Positions 1-9,029 are shown, counted from the first letter of the stretch. The stretch: DNA of 64,000 nt from Hyphomicrobium sp. (GCF_009026145.1 NZ_WBUE01000021.1:1-64000), one strand, 5' to 3'. Numbers and translations: made by a program. Notes: a model not told the origin generated them from the letters alone.

Positions 1-1152
1 GTCGAGACGCTACACGCACCGCCGCCCAGCGCTCCAGCCCCAGCAGCGCAAGGCGAAGGCGATGAGCGCCGTGGCGAGCGCAGGAAGCGTGGAGGCGGTG
101 ATCGTGCACCCGGCGCGCCTGCCCCCGACCAGCCGCCAGAGCAGGCCCAGCCAACCGCGCCTCCCGCGCAACCGGCCCCGGTGCAGCAGCCCGCCGTCGT
201 CACTCCGCCGCCACCGCCGCCCGCTCCGGGCGCCGGCCCGCAGCAAGCCGGTCCTGCTCCGGCGTCGATCGAGGAGGTCAAGCGCCGCCGCCGCCAGCGC
301 GTGGAGGAAGGCGGCACGCGCACCATCATCGAGGAGCCGGGCAACCGCACCATCGTGCAGGAGAAGGGCGGCCGCGCCATGATCCGCCACGACGAGACGG
401 AGCGGATGCGCCGCACCTCGCGCGACCTGCGCCGCGAGCGCCGCCCCGATGGCGGCAACTTGACCATCGCCATCCGGCCCGGCGGCATCGAGGTGTACTC
501 GGAGTTCGACTCCTCCGGCCGGCTCATGCGGCGCTACCGCCGCGACCGCGACGGGCGCGAGGTGAACCTCATCGACAACCGCCGCTTCCGCCGCGGCGCC
601 CCGGTCATCCTCGATCTCGGCCCCGTCAGGTTGCGCATGCCGCGCGAGCGCTACATCCTCAACTACGAGCGGGCCAGCGACGAGGACATCTATGAAGCGC
701 TAATGGCCGGTCCGGTGGAGCGGCTGCAGCGCGGCTACTCGCTCGACGAGATCCGCTACAACACCTACCTGCGCGACCGCATGCGCCGCATCGACCTCGA
801 TACGGTGAACTTCGACTTCGGCGCCTGGCAGGTGCACCCCGACCAGTACCGGCGGCTCGAGCGCATCGCCAACGTCATCAACCGCGTGCTCGACCGGCGC
901 CCCGACGAGGTGTTTCTCATCGAGGGGCACACGGACGCGGTCGGCTCCGACATCGACAACCTGACGCTGTCGGACCGGCGTGCCGAGGAGGTGGCGATCA
1001 TCCTCTCGGACACGTTCGGCATCCCGCCGGAGAACCTCGTCACGCAGGGCTACGGCGAGGAGTTCCTGAAGGTGCCGACGCTGCGCGCCGAGCGTGCCAA
1101 CCGGCGCGTGGCGGTGCGGCGCATTACGCCGCTGCTCGCCCGCGGACGCTGA
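1..1152 (+). CDS. OmpA-family outer membrane/peptidoglycan-binding protein (5' partial)
   Basis: The reading frame is open from the first base, so the gene begins upstream of the window; an internal GTG at 181 is not needed as a start. The visible protein has a Pro/Ala-rich linker, then an Arg- and Glu-rich segment with repeated RTI.E-type phrases, a middle region of unclear fold, and a C-terminal OmpA domain over roughly the last 110 residues. That domain shows the family's peptidoglycan-binding motif (GHTDAVGSD..N..LSDRRA) and the usual NRRVAVRRI ending. OmpA-C domains bind the diaminopimelate of peptidoglycan, so the protein probably tethers the envelope. The Pro-rich linker and missing N-terminus leave the membrane anchor unknown. 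Confidence 0.9.
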   Translation, partial: VETLHAPPPSAPAPAAQGEGDERRGERRKRGGGDRAPGAPAPDQPPEQAQPTAPPAQPAPVQQPAVVTPPPPPPAPGAGPQQAGPAPASIEEVKRRRRQRVEEGGTRTIIEEPGNRTIVQEKGGRAMIRHDETERMRRTSRDLRRERRPDGGNLTIAIRPGGIEVYSEFDSSGRLMRRYRRDRDGREVNLIDNRRFRRGAPVILDLGPVRLRMPRERYILNYERASDEDIYEALMAGPVERLQRGYSLDEIRYNTYLRDRMRRIDLDTVNFDFGAWQVHPDQYRRLERIANVINRVLDRRPDEVFLIEGHTDAVGSDIDNLTLSDRRAEEVAIILSDTFGIPPENLVTQGYGEEFLKVPTLRAERANRRVAVRRITPLLARGR

Positions 1153-1427
1153 CGAGTTGCAGCCGCCCGCTCGCCCGGGCGGCTGCTCGCACCGCAGCGA
1201 GTTGCATCGGCCGGGCGCCTAATCGAGGGTGCCAAATTATCCGCGTATTCGAGGTCATTTCGCGCCATTGAACGCGCATTGCTCAGCATGCGCGCAACGG
1301 CATCGCAGCACGATCGATCTTGGAACGGGCGTTGGCACTCGCGCCACCATAGAACGATGAAGGAGCGCCGAAGCGCCCGCGATTCTGCTATAGACTTGGC
1401 GGGAAACTCAGCATGGGGAGGACCGCT

Positions 1428-2024
1428 ATGGCACAACCAATGTCAGTATCCGACATCGAGATGCGCGTTGCAGAAACACGGGCTCTCATCACCGCGAAGT
1501 GGGGCTGGTTCCTCGCCCTCGGCATCGTTCTCATCATCGCCGGCCTCGCCGCCATCGCCTTTCCGCTGGTGTCGACGATCGCCGCCAAAGTCATGCTCGG
1601 CTGGCTGTTCCTCATCGGCGGCGTGATGATGATCATCCACGCCTTCCAGGCCCCCGGCTGGCAGGGCTTCCTGTGGGAGTTGCTGATCGGAATTCTCTAC
1701 GCGGTGGCCGGCGGCTATCTGGCCTTCTTCCCGCTCACCGGCCTGCTCACGCTGGCCATCCTGCTCGCCATGCTGTTCATCGCCGAAGGAGTCTTCGAGG
1801 TGATCATGGCCGTGCGCGTGCGCCCGCACGAAGGTTGGATCTGGCTGCTGCTCTCCGGCATCGCCGCGCTCGCCGTGGGCGTCATCATCGCGATGGGCCT
1901 GCCCGAGTCCGCCGTCTGGGCGCTCGGCCTTCTCGTCGGCATCAACCTTCTGTTCTCAGGTTGGAGCTATGTTTTCCTGGCGCTGGCTGGGCGGCGCGCG
2001 CACGAGGCAGCGGCAGCACGCTGA
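1428..2024 (+). CDS. HdeD-family multi-pass membrane protein
   Basis: A protein of 198 residues made almost entirely of hydrophobic helices, about six membrane segments in three pairs, in the pattern of the HdeD/DUF308 family (acid-resistance membrane protein of E. coli). The family's biochemical role is not established. I chose the ATG at 1428 over the in-frame ATG at 1413 because the strong GGGGAGG Shine-Dalgarno at 1415-1421 overlaps the earlier codon and is correctly spaced for the later one. It is followed 33 bases later by a small exported protein on the same strand. Confidence 0.85.
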   Translation: MAQPMSVSDIEMRVAETRALITAKWGWFLALGIVLIIAGLAAIAFPLVSTIAAKVMLGWLFLIGGVMMIIHAFQAPGWQGFLWELLIGILYAVAGGYLAFFPLTGLLTLAILLAMLFIAEGVFEVIMAVRVRPHEGWIWLLLSGIAALAVGVIIAMGLPESAVWALGLLVGINLLFSGWSYVFLALAGRRAHEAAAAR

Positions 2025-2057
2025 CCCCGAGGCGCTGAGGGCGCGTAGGAGTCGGTC

Positions 2058-2378
2058 ATGAATATGTTGGGGTTGTTTCCCGTGTTCGCGCTCGGCGCGG
2101 GCCTGATGCTGAATGCGCTCACCTCGGGCGTGCCCGACGCCCGGGCGCAAGCGCCGCTGCAGGTTACGGCGGCGCAGGCGTCCGAGGACGAAACCCCGGC
2201 CGACATCATCGCCGTGCAGATCCGCAAGCAGGGCTACGAGTGCACCAACCCGAAGAGCGCCAAGCGTGACCCCGAGGCTTCGAAGCCGGATCTGCCGGTG
2301 TGGATCCTGACCTGTGAGAACGCCACCTATCGCGTCCGCCTCGTCGGCAACATGGCCGATCACGTCGAGAAGCTTTGA
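2058..2378 (+). CDS. Small exported protein of unknown function
   Basis: A protein of 106 residues with a signal peptide (hydrophobic residues 3-20, likely cleavage after ARA near residue 30) and a mature part with two cysteines about 40 residues apart (ECTNP and LTCEN), which could form a disulfide in the periplasm. I do not recognise a named family. It lies 33 bases after the HdeD-like gene and just before a strong terminator, so the two are probably one transcript. Confidence 0.7.
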   Translation: MNMLGLFPVFALGAGLMLNALTSGVPDARAQAPLQVTAAQASEDETPADIIAVQIRKQGYECTNPKSAKRDPEASKPDLPVWILTCENATYRVRLVGNMADHVEKL

Positions 2379-2394
2379 GTTTTCTTAGCGCTAC

Positions 2395-2430
2395 AAAAAA
2401 GGCGGGACGCCGGTCCCGCCTTCCTTTGTT
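2395..2430. terminator. Rho-independent terminator, probably bidirectional
   Basis: A perfect 10-bp inverted repeat (AAGGCGGGAC at 2399-2408 against GTCCCGCCTT at 2413-2422) with a 4-base loop, an A-run on the left and a T-rich tract on the right. It sits between the convergent genes ending at 2378 and 2446 and can serve both. Confidence 0.9.
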
Positions 2431-2445
2431 TGCAGACGCGCGTCT

Positions 2446-2880
2446 TTAGGTGCGCCAGGGATGCGCGGGCAGCTCGCTGACACCCACCACCTTGAGGCCT
2501 GCAGCCGCCACCTTGTGGTCGTTCTCGACCGAGCTCCCCGAAACGCCGATGGCGCCGACCAGCACACCCTCGTCATCGACGATCGGCAGCCCGCCAGGGA
2601 AGGTGATCAATCCCTCGTTCGAGTGCTCGATGCCGTAGAGCGACTTGCCCGGCTGCGACAGCTTGCCGATCTCGCCCGTCGGCATGCCGAAGAACACGGC
2701 CGTCTTCGCCTTCTTGATGGCGATGTCGATGGAGCCGACCCAAGCATCGTCCATGCGCACGAAGGCCTTGAGGTTGGCACCGCTGTCGACGACGGCGATA
2801 CACATCTGCGTCTTGAGCTTGATCGCCTCTTTCTGCGCGGCCTTGATCGCCGCCAAGGCGCTTTCCATCGTCACGTGCAT
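2446..2880 (-). CDS. GlcG/HbpS family (DUF336) protein
   Basis: A protein of 144 residues with the GlcG/HbpS fold signature: an N-terminal helix ([12 protein letters not shown]), a [18 protein letters not shown] strand, a FPGGLPI loop and a C-terminal [10 protein letters not shown] strand. Members include the heme-binding HbpS of Streptomyces and GlcG proteins near glycolate genes, and many have no known ligand. No glc or heme-degradation genes are adjacent, so a specific role cannot be inferred. Confidence 0.85.
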   Translation of the reverse strand: MHVTMESALAAIKAAQKEAIKLKTQMCIAVVDSGANLKAFVRMDDAWVGSIDIAIKKAKTAVFFGMPTGEIGKLSQPGKSLYGIEHSNEGLITFPGGLPIVDDEGVLVGAIGVSGSSVENDHKVAAAGLKVVGVSELPAHPWRT

Positions 2881-3032
2881 TGTGGTTCTCCGCTAAGGGG
2901 CTAGGTGGAGCGTATGTAAGCCGCACAAAGGTTTGCAGAAGCGGGTAAACGTCCGGCCAATTGCCGCGGCAAAAAACGACGGCTCGCCGGTATCTCCAGC
3001 GAGCCGCCAAATCGTCAGCAATCGATGCGACT

Positions 3033-4067
3033 TCAAGCAGCCTTTTCGAGCTGCTGGCTCCACTTGCCGAGCGCTGCCAGCGAGTTCATGCGCGCGCGGT
3101 GCGTGAAGGCGCGCTGGCCGGCGGCGACGTTCTCGCTCTTGCCGCCCCAGGCCTTCAGCGCCGCCGCCTGCAGCGCCCGGCCATAGGAGAACGTCACCCT
3201 CCAAGGCAGATCGCCGATCTGATTGATCAGCGAGAGATTCTCCGTCGCCTGCTCGTCCGACTGGCCGCCGGACAGGAAGGCGATGCCGGGTACCGCTGAC
3301 GGCACGGTGGATTTGAGGCACTTGACGGTGAGCTCGGCGACCTGCTGCGCACTCGCCTGCTGCGGGCACTTCTGTCCGGCGATGACCATGTTCGGCTTCA
3401 GCACCATGCCCTCGAGCTCGACACGCGCATCGTACAGCTCGCGGAACACCGTGCGCTGCGTCCACTCGGTCACCTCGTAGCAGCGCTCGATGGTGTGGCT
3501 GGAGTGTGCCCCGTCCATCAGCACCTCCGGCTCGACGATCGGCACGATGCCCGCTTCCTGGCACAGCGCCGCATAGCGCGCCAGCGCGTGCGCATTGGCC
3601 TTGATGCAGTTCCACGACGGCAGGCTGTCGGTGATGGTGATCACGGCGCGCCACTTGGCGAAGCGGGCGCCCAGCTTGTGATACTCGGCGAGGCGCTCGC
3701 GCAGGCCGTCGAGGCCTTCGGTGACCTTCTCGATCTCGGAGTGGGGGCCGGCAAGCGGCTTGGCGCCTTCGTCGACCTTGATGCCGGGGATCGACCCGGC
3801 CGCCTTCATGATGTCGACGAGCGGCGTGCCGTCTTTGGCCTTCTGGCGGATCGTCTCGTCGTACAGAATGACGCCGGAGACGCAGTTCTTCATGCCCTCG
3901 GAGGCGCGGAACAACATCTCCCGGTAGTCGCGGCGCGTATCCTCCGTGGAGGTGACGCCGATGGAATCGAAGCGCTTCTTGATGGTGCCCGAGCTTTCAT
4001 CTGCGGCAAGGATGCCTTTGCCGGGAGCAACCAGCGCCTGGGCGATCTTTGAAAGCTCTTGTTTCAT
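3033..4067 (-). CDS. Class I fructose-bisphosphate aldolase
   Basis: This 344-residue enzyme interconverts fructose 1,6-bisphosphate with glyceraldehyde 3-phosphate and dihydroxyacetone phosphate in the cytoplasm. It is the eukaryote-like class I type: the Schiff-base lysine is K224 in MVLKPNMV, the second active-site lysine is K138 in FAKWRAV, and the VEPEVLMDG strand ends in the conserved acidic residues. The length matches the family. The frame stays open upstream to 4763, but homology starts at MKQELSKIAQ and a GAGG ribosome site lies before the ATG at 4067, so the extension is rejected. The gene stands alone and no class II aldolase is present in the window. Confidence 0.97.
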   Translation of the reverse strand: MKQELSKIAQALVAPGKGILAADESSGTIKKRFDSIGVTSTEDTRRDYREMLFRASEGMKNCVSGVILYDETIRQKAKDGTPLVDIMKAAGSIPGIKVDEGAKPLAGPHSEIEKVTEGLDGLRERLAEYHKLGARFAKWRAVITITDSLPSWNCIKANAHALARYAALCQEAGIVPIVEPEVLMDGAHSSHTIERCYEVTEWTQRTVFRELYDARVELEGMVLKPNMVIAGQKCPQQASAQQVAELTVKCLKSTVPSAVPGIAFLSGGQSDEQATENLSLINQIGDLPWRVTFSYGRALQAAALKAWGGKSENVAAGQRAFTHRARMNSLAALGKWSQQLEKAA

Positions 4068-4259
4068 GAACGACCTCGTATGGGGAAGGCAGCTTCTCTG
4101 CAGAGCACTTAGCGCCAAATCGGCGCCGGGACCAGCCCCCGAGCCGCGATTGCGGGCTTCCGCTGCGCGCGGTCGCATGCATATGATGGCTTCGTCACGG
4201 TCCGGGCATAAAGGCTGTGAATTGTGGGTGTAACTGATGCCCGACGGGAGGGAGGACCA

Positions 4260-4679
4260 ATGCCCGCAACAGCCATTCGCGCGGTGATCTTTGGGTTGGC
4301 ACTGGCTGGTGCCGGCGCGTGCACCTCCGCCTCCGCCGAGATGCTGCGATTCAAGGCCGATCTCTTGCCGGTCGCCGGGACGGGCAGCACCGCTTCCGGC
4401 AGCCTCAATGCCGACTACGACACCGACAGCAAGAAGCTCACGTGGAGCGGCTCGTACAAAGGGGTCGGCACCTACGCGACGTCGGCGAGCTTTCACGGTG
4501 CCCCGGCCGGGCCGCGTCGCGCCTTCGTGCGCATCCTGAACTTCGATAGCCCGTTTGAAGGCACGGCCATCCTTTCCGCCCCGCAGGGCGAGGGCTTGCT
4601 CGCCGGCGAATGGTCGCTCGTCATCCGCACCGCCGGCTTCCCCAAGGGCGAGCTGCGCGGCCAGCTCGTGCGCAACTAG
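4260..4679 (+). CDS. Exported CHRD-domain protein
   Basis: A protein of 139 residues with a signal peptide (residues 1-27, cleavage near SASAEM) followed by a single CHRD domain: the alternating strands with SGSLNADYD, LTWSGSYKG and the closing FPKGELRGQLV are characteristic. CHRD domains occur in chordin and in many bacterial exported proteins, with no defined bacterial function. I chose the ATG at 4260, preceded by GGGAGGA, over an in-frame ATG at 4224. Confidence 0.88.
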   Translation: MPATAIRAVIFGLALAGAGACTSASAEMLRFKADLLPVAGTGSTASGSLNADYDTDSKKLTWSGSYKGVGTYATSASFHGAPAGPRRAFVRILNFDSPFEGTAILSAPQGEGLLAGEWSLVIRTAGFPKGELRGQLVRN

Positions 4680-4697
4680 CCGGCAGGACAGCGCGGT

Positions 4698-4723
4698 GGA
4701 ACCCTGCCGCCGGGCTCCGCGTT
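4698..4723 (+). promoter_or_regulatory. EcfG-type general stress promoter
   Basis: GGAAC at 4698-4702 and CGTT at 4720-4723, separated by 17 bases, match the alphaproteobacterial EcfG (sigma-T) consensus exactly. The -10 element ends 33 bases before the ATG at 4757. No other gene lies between. Confidence 0.8.
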
Positions 4724-4756
4724 GCGTCTCGAATGTCTCATCGAGCGGAGACGCCC

Positions 4757-4912
4757 ATGACACCGGCCGGCCGCCGCGATCTGCAGAACTACCCTGCCGA
4801 CAAGGCCCGTCAGGGCGACATCATTCTTAAGACGCGCACGCAGCGCGCCATCTTTATCGGCGGTCTCGCCGGACTGGCGCTGTTGGCCCTGCTCGGCGTT
4901 TTCATGCGTTGA
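4757..4912 (+). CDS. Small single-pass inner membrane protein
   Basis: A protein of 51 residues with a polar N-terminus (NYPADKARQGDIIL) and one C-terminal transmembrane helix (about residues 31-49). Similar tiny proteins are common in Hyphomicrobiales, usually annotated as hypothetical or, misleadingly, as ABC permease. The ATG at 4757 has a GGAG site upstream. A perfect EcfG promoter stands directly before it, so it is probably induced in the general stress response. Its function is unknown. Confidence 0.8.
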   Translation: MTPAGRRDLQNYPADKARQGDIILKTRTQRAIFIGGLAGLALLALLGVFMR

Positions 4913-4929
4913 CTGAGATGGAGGCGACC

Positions 4930-5166
4930 ATGGCCGTCTGCGATACCTGCGGGAATGACTATGACAAGGCCTTCCAGGTGACGAAGGCCGGCAAGACGAT
5001 GACCTTCGACAGCTTCGAGTGCGCCATCACCGCCATGGCGCCGCAGTGCGCCCACTGCGGCTGCCGCGTGATAGGCCATGGCCTCGAGGCCCAAGGCGGC
5101 CGCATCTATTGCTGCGCGCATTGCGCCGAGCAAGAGCACGTCAAGGGTCTCAAAGACCGGGTCTAA
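4930..5166 (+). CDS. Small cysteine-rich zinc-ribbon/metallothionein-like protein
   Basis: A protein of 78 residues with eleven cysteines: a CDTC pair at the N-terminus, a lone Cys in FECAI, then CAHCGC and YCCAHC clusters plus histidines. The arrangement suggests binding of one or two metal ions. It starts at the ATG at 4930, which has a GGAGG site, 17 bases after the preceding small membrane gene, so both may be read from the same stress promoter. I recognise the general type from related genomes but no tested function. Confidence 0.8.
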   Translation: MAVCDTCGNDYDKAFQVTKAGKTMTFDSFECAITAMAPQCAHCGCRVIGHGLEAQGGRIYCCAHCAEQEHVKGLKDRV

Positions 5167-5169
5167 GCG

Positions 5170-5757
5170 TCAGAACAGACGCCGCTGCAGGAACTCCGCG
5201 TAGCTTTCGTTCTGTGCCTCGCCGAGCCCCACCTTGTTCAGCACGCTGAGCGCGGCCTCGGCGTCCAGCGACTCGAGGGCAACCGTCTGCAACTTGTCAT
5301 CGCCGATCTGCAGCTCGCAGAACTCCGCAACGCAGTTGCCCAGATCATAGAGGGTGCGCTGCTTGTCGACCTTGACCGTCGCGAGCGAATGCTGACCCGA
5401 AACCAGCGCCGTCAGCGCACTCTCGCTGAGCGCGCCGCCGCGGCCGATTTCCAGGTCGAGGCCGAGCGCGGGCAGCACGATGCCTTCCACGTCCTCGACG
5501 GATACGGGAAACTCCGCGTTGAGCGGGCGCGCCCACTGCTCGAGCATCCCCTGGCGCCCGCGCAGCGTCTTCACCTGCAGGCGCCCGCCACGAATCTTGA
5601 CGTTGGATTCGATGTTGAGGCGCGTGACGATGTAGGTTTCGCGGCTCACCGGCAATGACTTACCTGACCCAAGGCTCGCGAACGTGTCGCGCACCTTCGA
5701 CAGATCCTGGTCAAACTGGCGGAACTCGTAGCGCGTCTCGTTATCCTCGAACTTCAT
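5170..5757 (-). CDS. CYTH-like domain protein of unknown function
   Basis: A protein of 195 residues. Its first half (MKFEDNETRYEFRQF, then ETYIVT, NVKIRGGRLQVKTL) resembles the CYTH/triphosphate-tunnel fold, in which charged residues of beta strands line a tunnel for triphosphates; the resemblance is by pattern only. The start at 5757 has GAGGAG at good spacing. The frame remains open far upstream inside kbl, but that part is out of frame with kbl and is not a real extension. It is the last gene of the epimerase-tdh-kbl run, 26 bases after kbl, and ends 3 bases from the convergent small gene. Confidence 0.6.
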   Translation of the reverse strand: MKFEDNETRYEFRQFDQDLSKVRDTFASLGSGKSLPVSRETYIVTRLNIESNVKIRGGRLQVKTLRGRQGMLEQWARPLNAEFPVSVEDVEGIVLPALGLDLEIGRGGALSESALTALVSGQHSLATVKVDKQRTLYDLGNCVAEFCELQIGDDKLQTVALESLDAEAALSVLNKVGLGEAQNESYAEFLQRRLF

Positions 5758-5783
5758 GCAAGCTCCTCGGCTGCACCGCATGC

Positions 5784-7007
5784 TCAGCGGAAATTCGCCA
5801 GCGCCGCCAGCGCTTCGTCGATATCGGCGGTCGAGTGATCGGCCGAGATCTGGAATCTGATCTCCTCCTCGCCTTCCGGCACCACCGGGTATGCCAGGCC
5901 GGTCGCCAGGATGCCGCTGTCGCGCAGGTGCGCAACGAGCCGCGCCGTGCGCCCGGTGTCTCGCACCAGCAGCGGCACCACGGGGTGCTGGCCCTCGACG
6001 GTCTCGAGGCCGAGCTGGCGCAGGCCATCGCGGAAGCGCTGCGTCATGGCCCGCAGGTGCGCCAGCAGCGCATGCCCTTCCTCGCTGTCGACGCGATCGA
6101 CGGCGGCGCGCGCCGCTTCCGCTTCGGAGGGCGTGATGGGGTTCGAGTAGATATAGAAAGGAGACGTCTCGCGCAGGTAGTCGACGATCGCCTGCGAGGC
6201 AACGACGTAGCCGCCGTTGACGCCGAACGCCTTGCCGAGCGTGCCGATCAGCACGTCCACCTTGACGCCGCCCACCACCTCCTCGGTGCCGCGCCCGCTG
6301 GCACCGAAGCCGCCAACGCCGTGCGAATCGTCGGCGACGACGATGACGTTCTCCGCGAACAAGGGGTCGAACTCGGCCGCGATGCGCATGATCTTGTCGA
6401 GCGGCGCATGGTCGCCGCGCATCGAGAAGACGCCATCGGTGACGATGATGGCGCGCGAGCACGTTTTCGATAGCCCGCCCAGCTGCCGCTCCAGCTCGTC
6501 GAGGTCGAGGTGATGGTAGATGAGCTTCTTCGCCGGCCGTGCCAGCGCGATGGCGTTGATGATCGAGTTGTGGTTGAGCTCGTCGCTGATCACCGCCGTC
6601 TTGTCGGTGATCAGCGGCGGCAGCACACCCATGACGGTCGCGTAGGCGGATGAGAACAGCATGGCCGCTTCGCGCCCGTGGAAGTCGGCCAGGCGCGCCT
6701 CCAGCTTGACGTGCGGCTGCCACGTACCGGAGATGAAGCGCACCGCGCCGGGGCCGACGCCATAGCGGCGCACGGCCTCCTCCTCGGCCTCGATGACACG
6801 CGTTGAAAACGACAGCCCCAGGTAGCTATTCGAGTTCATGCGCAGGAACGGCCGATTGCCGTGACCTTCGATGAGGAAGCGCGGCCCCTTGCCGTTCGCC
6901 GGTCCCAGCACGGCGACGGTCACCGCCTCGATGCCCTTCAGGCGGCCGGAGCTGCGCAGCTCATCGAGCTTCGTCTCCAGCAACGACGTCAGTCTATCGG
7001 TCGGCAT
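5784..7007 (-). CDS. kbl: 2-amino-3-ketobutyrate CoA ligase (glycine C-acetyltransferase)
   Basis: A PLP-dependent alpha-oxoamine synthase of 407 residues. The PLP lysine is in GTLGKAFG, the DDSHGVGGFG motif supplies the pyridine-nitrogen aspartate and nearby His, and the N-terminal NSYLGLS substrate motif is present. Kbl cleaves 2-amino-3-ketobutyrate with CoA to glycine and acetyl-CoA. The family also includes 8-amino-7-oxononanoate synthase, but the gene 12 bases upstream encodes a threonine dehydrogenase of the SDR type, which makes the partner of Kbl, so threonine breakdown is the best reading. Confidence 0.88.
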   Translation of the reverse strand: MPTDRLTSLLETKLDELRSSGRLKGIEAVTVAVLGPANGKGPRFLIEGHGNRPFLRMNSNSYLGLSFSTRVIEAEEEAVRRYGVGPGAVRFISGTWQPHVKLEARLADFHGREAAMLFSSAYATVMGVLPPLITDKTAVISDELNHNSIINAIALARPAKKLIYHHLDLDELERQLGGLSKTCSRAIIVTDGVFSMRGDHAPLDKIMRIAAEFDPLFAENVIVVADDSHGVGGFGASGRGTEEVVGGVKVDVLIGTLGKAFGVNGGYVVASQAIVDYLRETSPFYIYSNPITPSEAEAARAAVDRVDSEEGHALLAHLRAMTQRFRDGLRQLGLETVEGQHPVVPLLVRDTGRTARLVAHLRDSGILATGLAYPVVPEGEEEIRFQISADHSTADIDEALAALANFR

Positions 7008-7019
7008 GGCGGCCTCCGG

Positions 7020-7994
7020 TCATAACCGCTGGCGACGCGGCGCGGGTTTGAGCTTTTCTGTGAGGCGGGCCAGCATGTCCTGCGTCATAGCAGCGAGATC
7101 GAAGCGCGGTGCCCAGTCCCAATCGGCGTGCGCGGCGCTATCGTCGAGCGAGCGCGGCCAGCTGTCGGCGATCGCTTGGCGCACCGGATCGACGTCGTAG
7201 TCGATCTCGAAGCCGGGGATGTGCTCGCGGATGGCGGCGGCGATTTCTGCCGGCGTCACGCTCATCGCCGTGATGTTATAGGCGTTGCGATAGCGCAGGC
7301 GCGTGGCGTCCGCCGCCATCAAGTTGATCATGCCGGAGATGGCATCGGGCATGTACATCATGTCGAGGCGCGTGTCGGCCGACAAAAAGCACGTGTAACG
7401 GCCGTAGCGAATGGCATGGTAGAACATCTCCACCGCATAGTCGGTAGTGCCGCCTCCCGGCGCGGCGACGTACGATACGAGCCCCGGAAGCCGCAGGCCG
7501 CGCGTGTCGATACCGAAGCGCAAGGCGTAGTAGTCGCACAGCAACTCACCCGCGACCTTGGTCACGCCGTAGATGGTCGTCGGCCGCTGTATGGCGACCT
7601 GCGGCGTCAAATCGCGTGGCGTATCGGGGCCGAAGGCGCCGATCGAGCTAGGGAAAAACACCTGGCAGTCGTAGCCGCGCGCGACCTCCAGCACGTTATA
7701 GAGGCCACTCATATTGACGCTCCACGCCAGCTGCGGGGCAGCTTCGGCGGCAGCCGAGAGCAGCGCGGCGAGGTGATAGATGGCGCCGACATCATAGCGG
7801 CGCACCGCCTCGTGCAGTTGATGCGGGTCGGTGCAATCGAGGTGGTCGTAGGGCGCGATGGCGACCGCCCCGCTCGGAGGGAGAACTTTCAGATCGGTGG
7901 CGATCACCTTGTCGGCGCCGTAGTGCTGGCGCAGCGCCGGCACGAGCTCGGAGCCGATCTGACCAAGCGCGCCGGTGACCAGGATCGTCGTCAT
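7020..7994 (-). CDS. SDR-type L-threonine 3-dehydrogenase (NAD-dependent epimerase fold)
   Basis: A protein of 324 residues with an extended-SDR Rossmann motif (TGALGQIG at residues 7-14), a catalytic SSIGAFGP serine region and YGVTK as the Tyr-Lys pair. The central RLPGLVSY and DYAVEMFY phrases are typical of the SDR-type threonine dehydrogenases rather than sugar epimerases. These oxidise L-threonine to 2-amino-3-ketobutyrate with NAD+, and are unrelated to the zinc-dependent Tdh of E. coli. The kbl gene directly follows, completing the pathway to glycine and acetyl-CoA. Confidence 0.83.
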   Translation of the reverse strand: MTTILVTGALGQIGSELVPALRQHYGADKVIATDLKVLPPSGAVAIAPYDHLDCTDPHQLHEAVRRYDVGAIYHLAALLSAAAEAAPQLAWSVNMSGLYNVLEVARGYDCQVFFPSSIGAFGPDTPRDLTPQVAIQRPTTIYGVTKVAGELLCDYYALRFGIDTRGLRLPGLVSYVAAPGGGTTDYAVEMFYHAIRYGRYTCFLSADTRLDMMYMPDAISGMINLMAADATRLRYRNAYNITAMSVTPAEIAAAIREHIPGFEIDYDVDPVRQAIADSWPRSLDDSAAHADWDWAPRFDLAAMTQDMLARLTEKLKPAPRRQRL

Positions 7995-8021
7995 GCCAAC
8001 CTCCGCGCGCCGCGCCGGCGC

Positions 8022-9029
8022 TCACGAGCCATAGTAGCTGCGATACCACGCGACGAAGCGAGGGATGCCTTCCTCGATCGGGGTCGAAGGAGCAAAGCCG
8101 ACGTCGGCGATCAGATCGTCGACATCAGCGAACGTCACCGGCACGTCGCCCGGCTGCAGGGGAAGGAAGTTCTTCTTGGCCTCGCGCCCCAGCGCCTTCT
8201 CCAAGATGCCGATGAAGCGCATCAGCTCCACGGGGTGATGATTGCCGATATTGTAGATCCGATAAGGCGCCGATGACGTCGCCGGGTCGGGATGCGCGCC
8301 GCTCCAGCTCGGATCGGGCTGCGGGATGCGGTCGGCGGTGCGCAGCACGCCCTCGACCACGTCGTCGATATAGGTGAAGTCGCGCGCGTGATGGCCTTCG
8401 TTGAAGACGTCGATCGGCTCGCCGGCGAGGATTTTGCGCGTGAACAGGAACAGCGCCATGTCGGGACGCCCCCACGGTCCGTACACGGTAAAGAAGCGCA
8501 GGCCCGTGACGGGCAGCCGATAGAGATGCGCATAGGTGTGCGCCATCAGCTCGTTCGCCTTCTTGGAGGCGGCGTAGATGCTCAAGGGATGGTCGACGTT
8601 CTGGTGCACGCTGAACGGCATCGTCGTGTTGGCGCCGTACACCGAGCTCGAGGAGGCGAAGACGAGATGCTCGACGCCGTGGTGACGGCAGCCTTCCAGC
8701 ACGTGCAGCGTGCCGACGATGTTGGCATCGACGTAGGTGTGCGGGTGCTCGATGCCGTAGCGCACGCCCGCCTGCGCACCGAGATGGATCACCCGCTGCG
8801 GCCGCACGGCAGTGAACAGGCGCTCCATGCCGGAGCGGTCGCCCAGATCGAGCTTGTGGAAGCTGAAGCCACCCTTGCCCTGCAGCTCGGCGAGGCGCGC
8901 CTCCTTCAGCTTAACGTCATAGTAGGGATTGAGATTGTCTAAGCCGATGACCTCATCGCCGCGAGCCATCAGTGCCCTGGCCGTATGGTAGCCGATGAAA
9001 CCGGCAGCACCGGTCACCAGGACACGCAT
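8022..9029 (-). CDS. UDP-glucuronate 4-epimerase-like NAD-dependent epimerase
   Basis: A protein of 335 residues. It has the N-terminal NAD site TGAAGFIG (residues 6-13), LDNLNPYYD as in LpsL/Cap1J-type UDP-glucuronate 4-epimerases, the catalytic SSSSVYG and YAASK motifs and the [15 protein letters not shown] substrate segment. The reaction would give UDP-galacturonate for lipopolysaccharide or capsule. It lies 27 bases upstream of the threonine dehydrogenase on the same strand, but functionally fits better with the glycan genes that start divergently at 9408. Confidence 0.9.
   Translation of the reverse strand: MRVLVTGAAGFIGYHTARALMARGDEVIGLDNLNPYYDVKLKEARLAELQGKGGFSFHKLDLGDRSGMERLFTAVRPQRVIHLGAQAGVRYGIEHPHTYVDANIVGTLHVLEGCRHHGVEHLVFASSSSVYGANTTMPFSVHQNVDHPLSIYAASKKANELMAHTYAHLYRLPVTGLRFFTVYGPWGRPDMALFLFTRKILAGEPIDVFNEGHHARDFTYIDDVVEGVLRTADRIPQPDPSWSGAHPDPATSSAPYRIYNIGNHHPVELMRFIGILEKALGREAKKNFLPLQPGDVPVTFADVDDLIADVGFAPSTPIEEGIPRFVAWYRSYYGS

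Noticed and set aside
4068..4763. N-terminal extension of the aldolase
   Set aside because: The extension lies antisense to the CHRD gene, and family similarity and a ribosome site begin at 4067.
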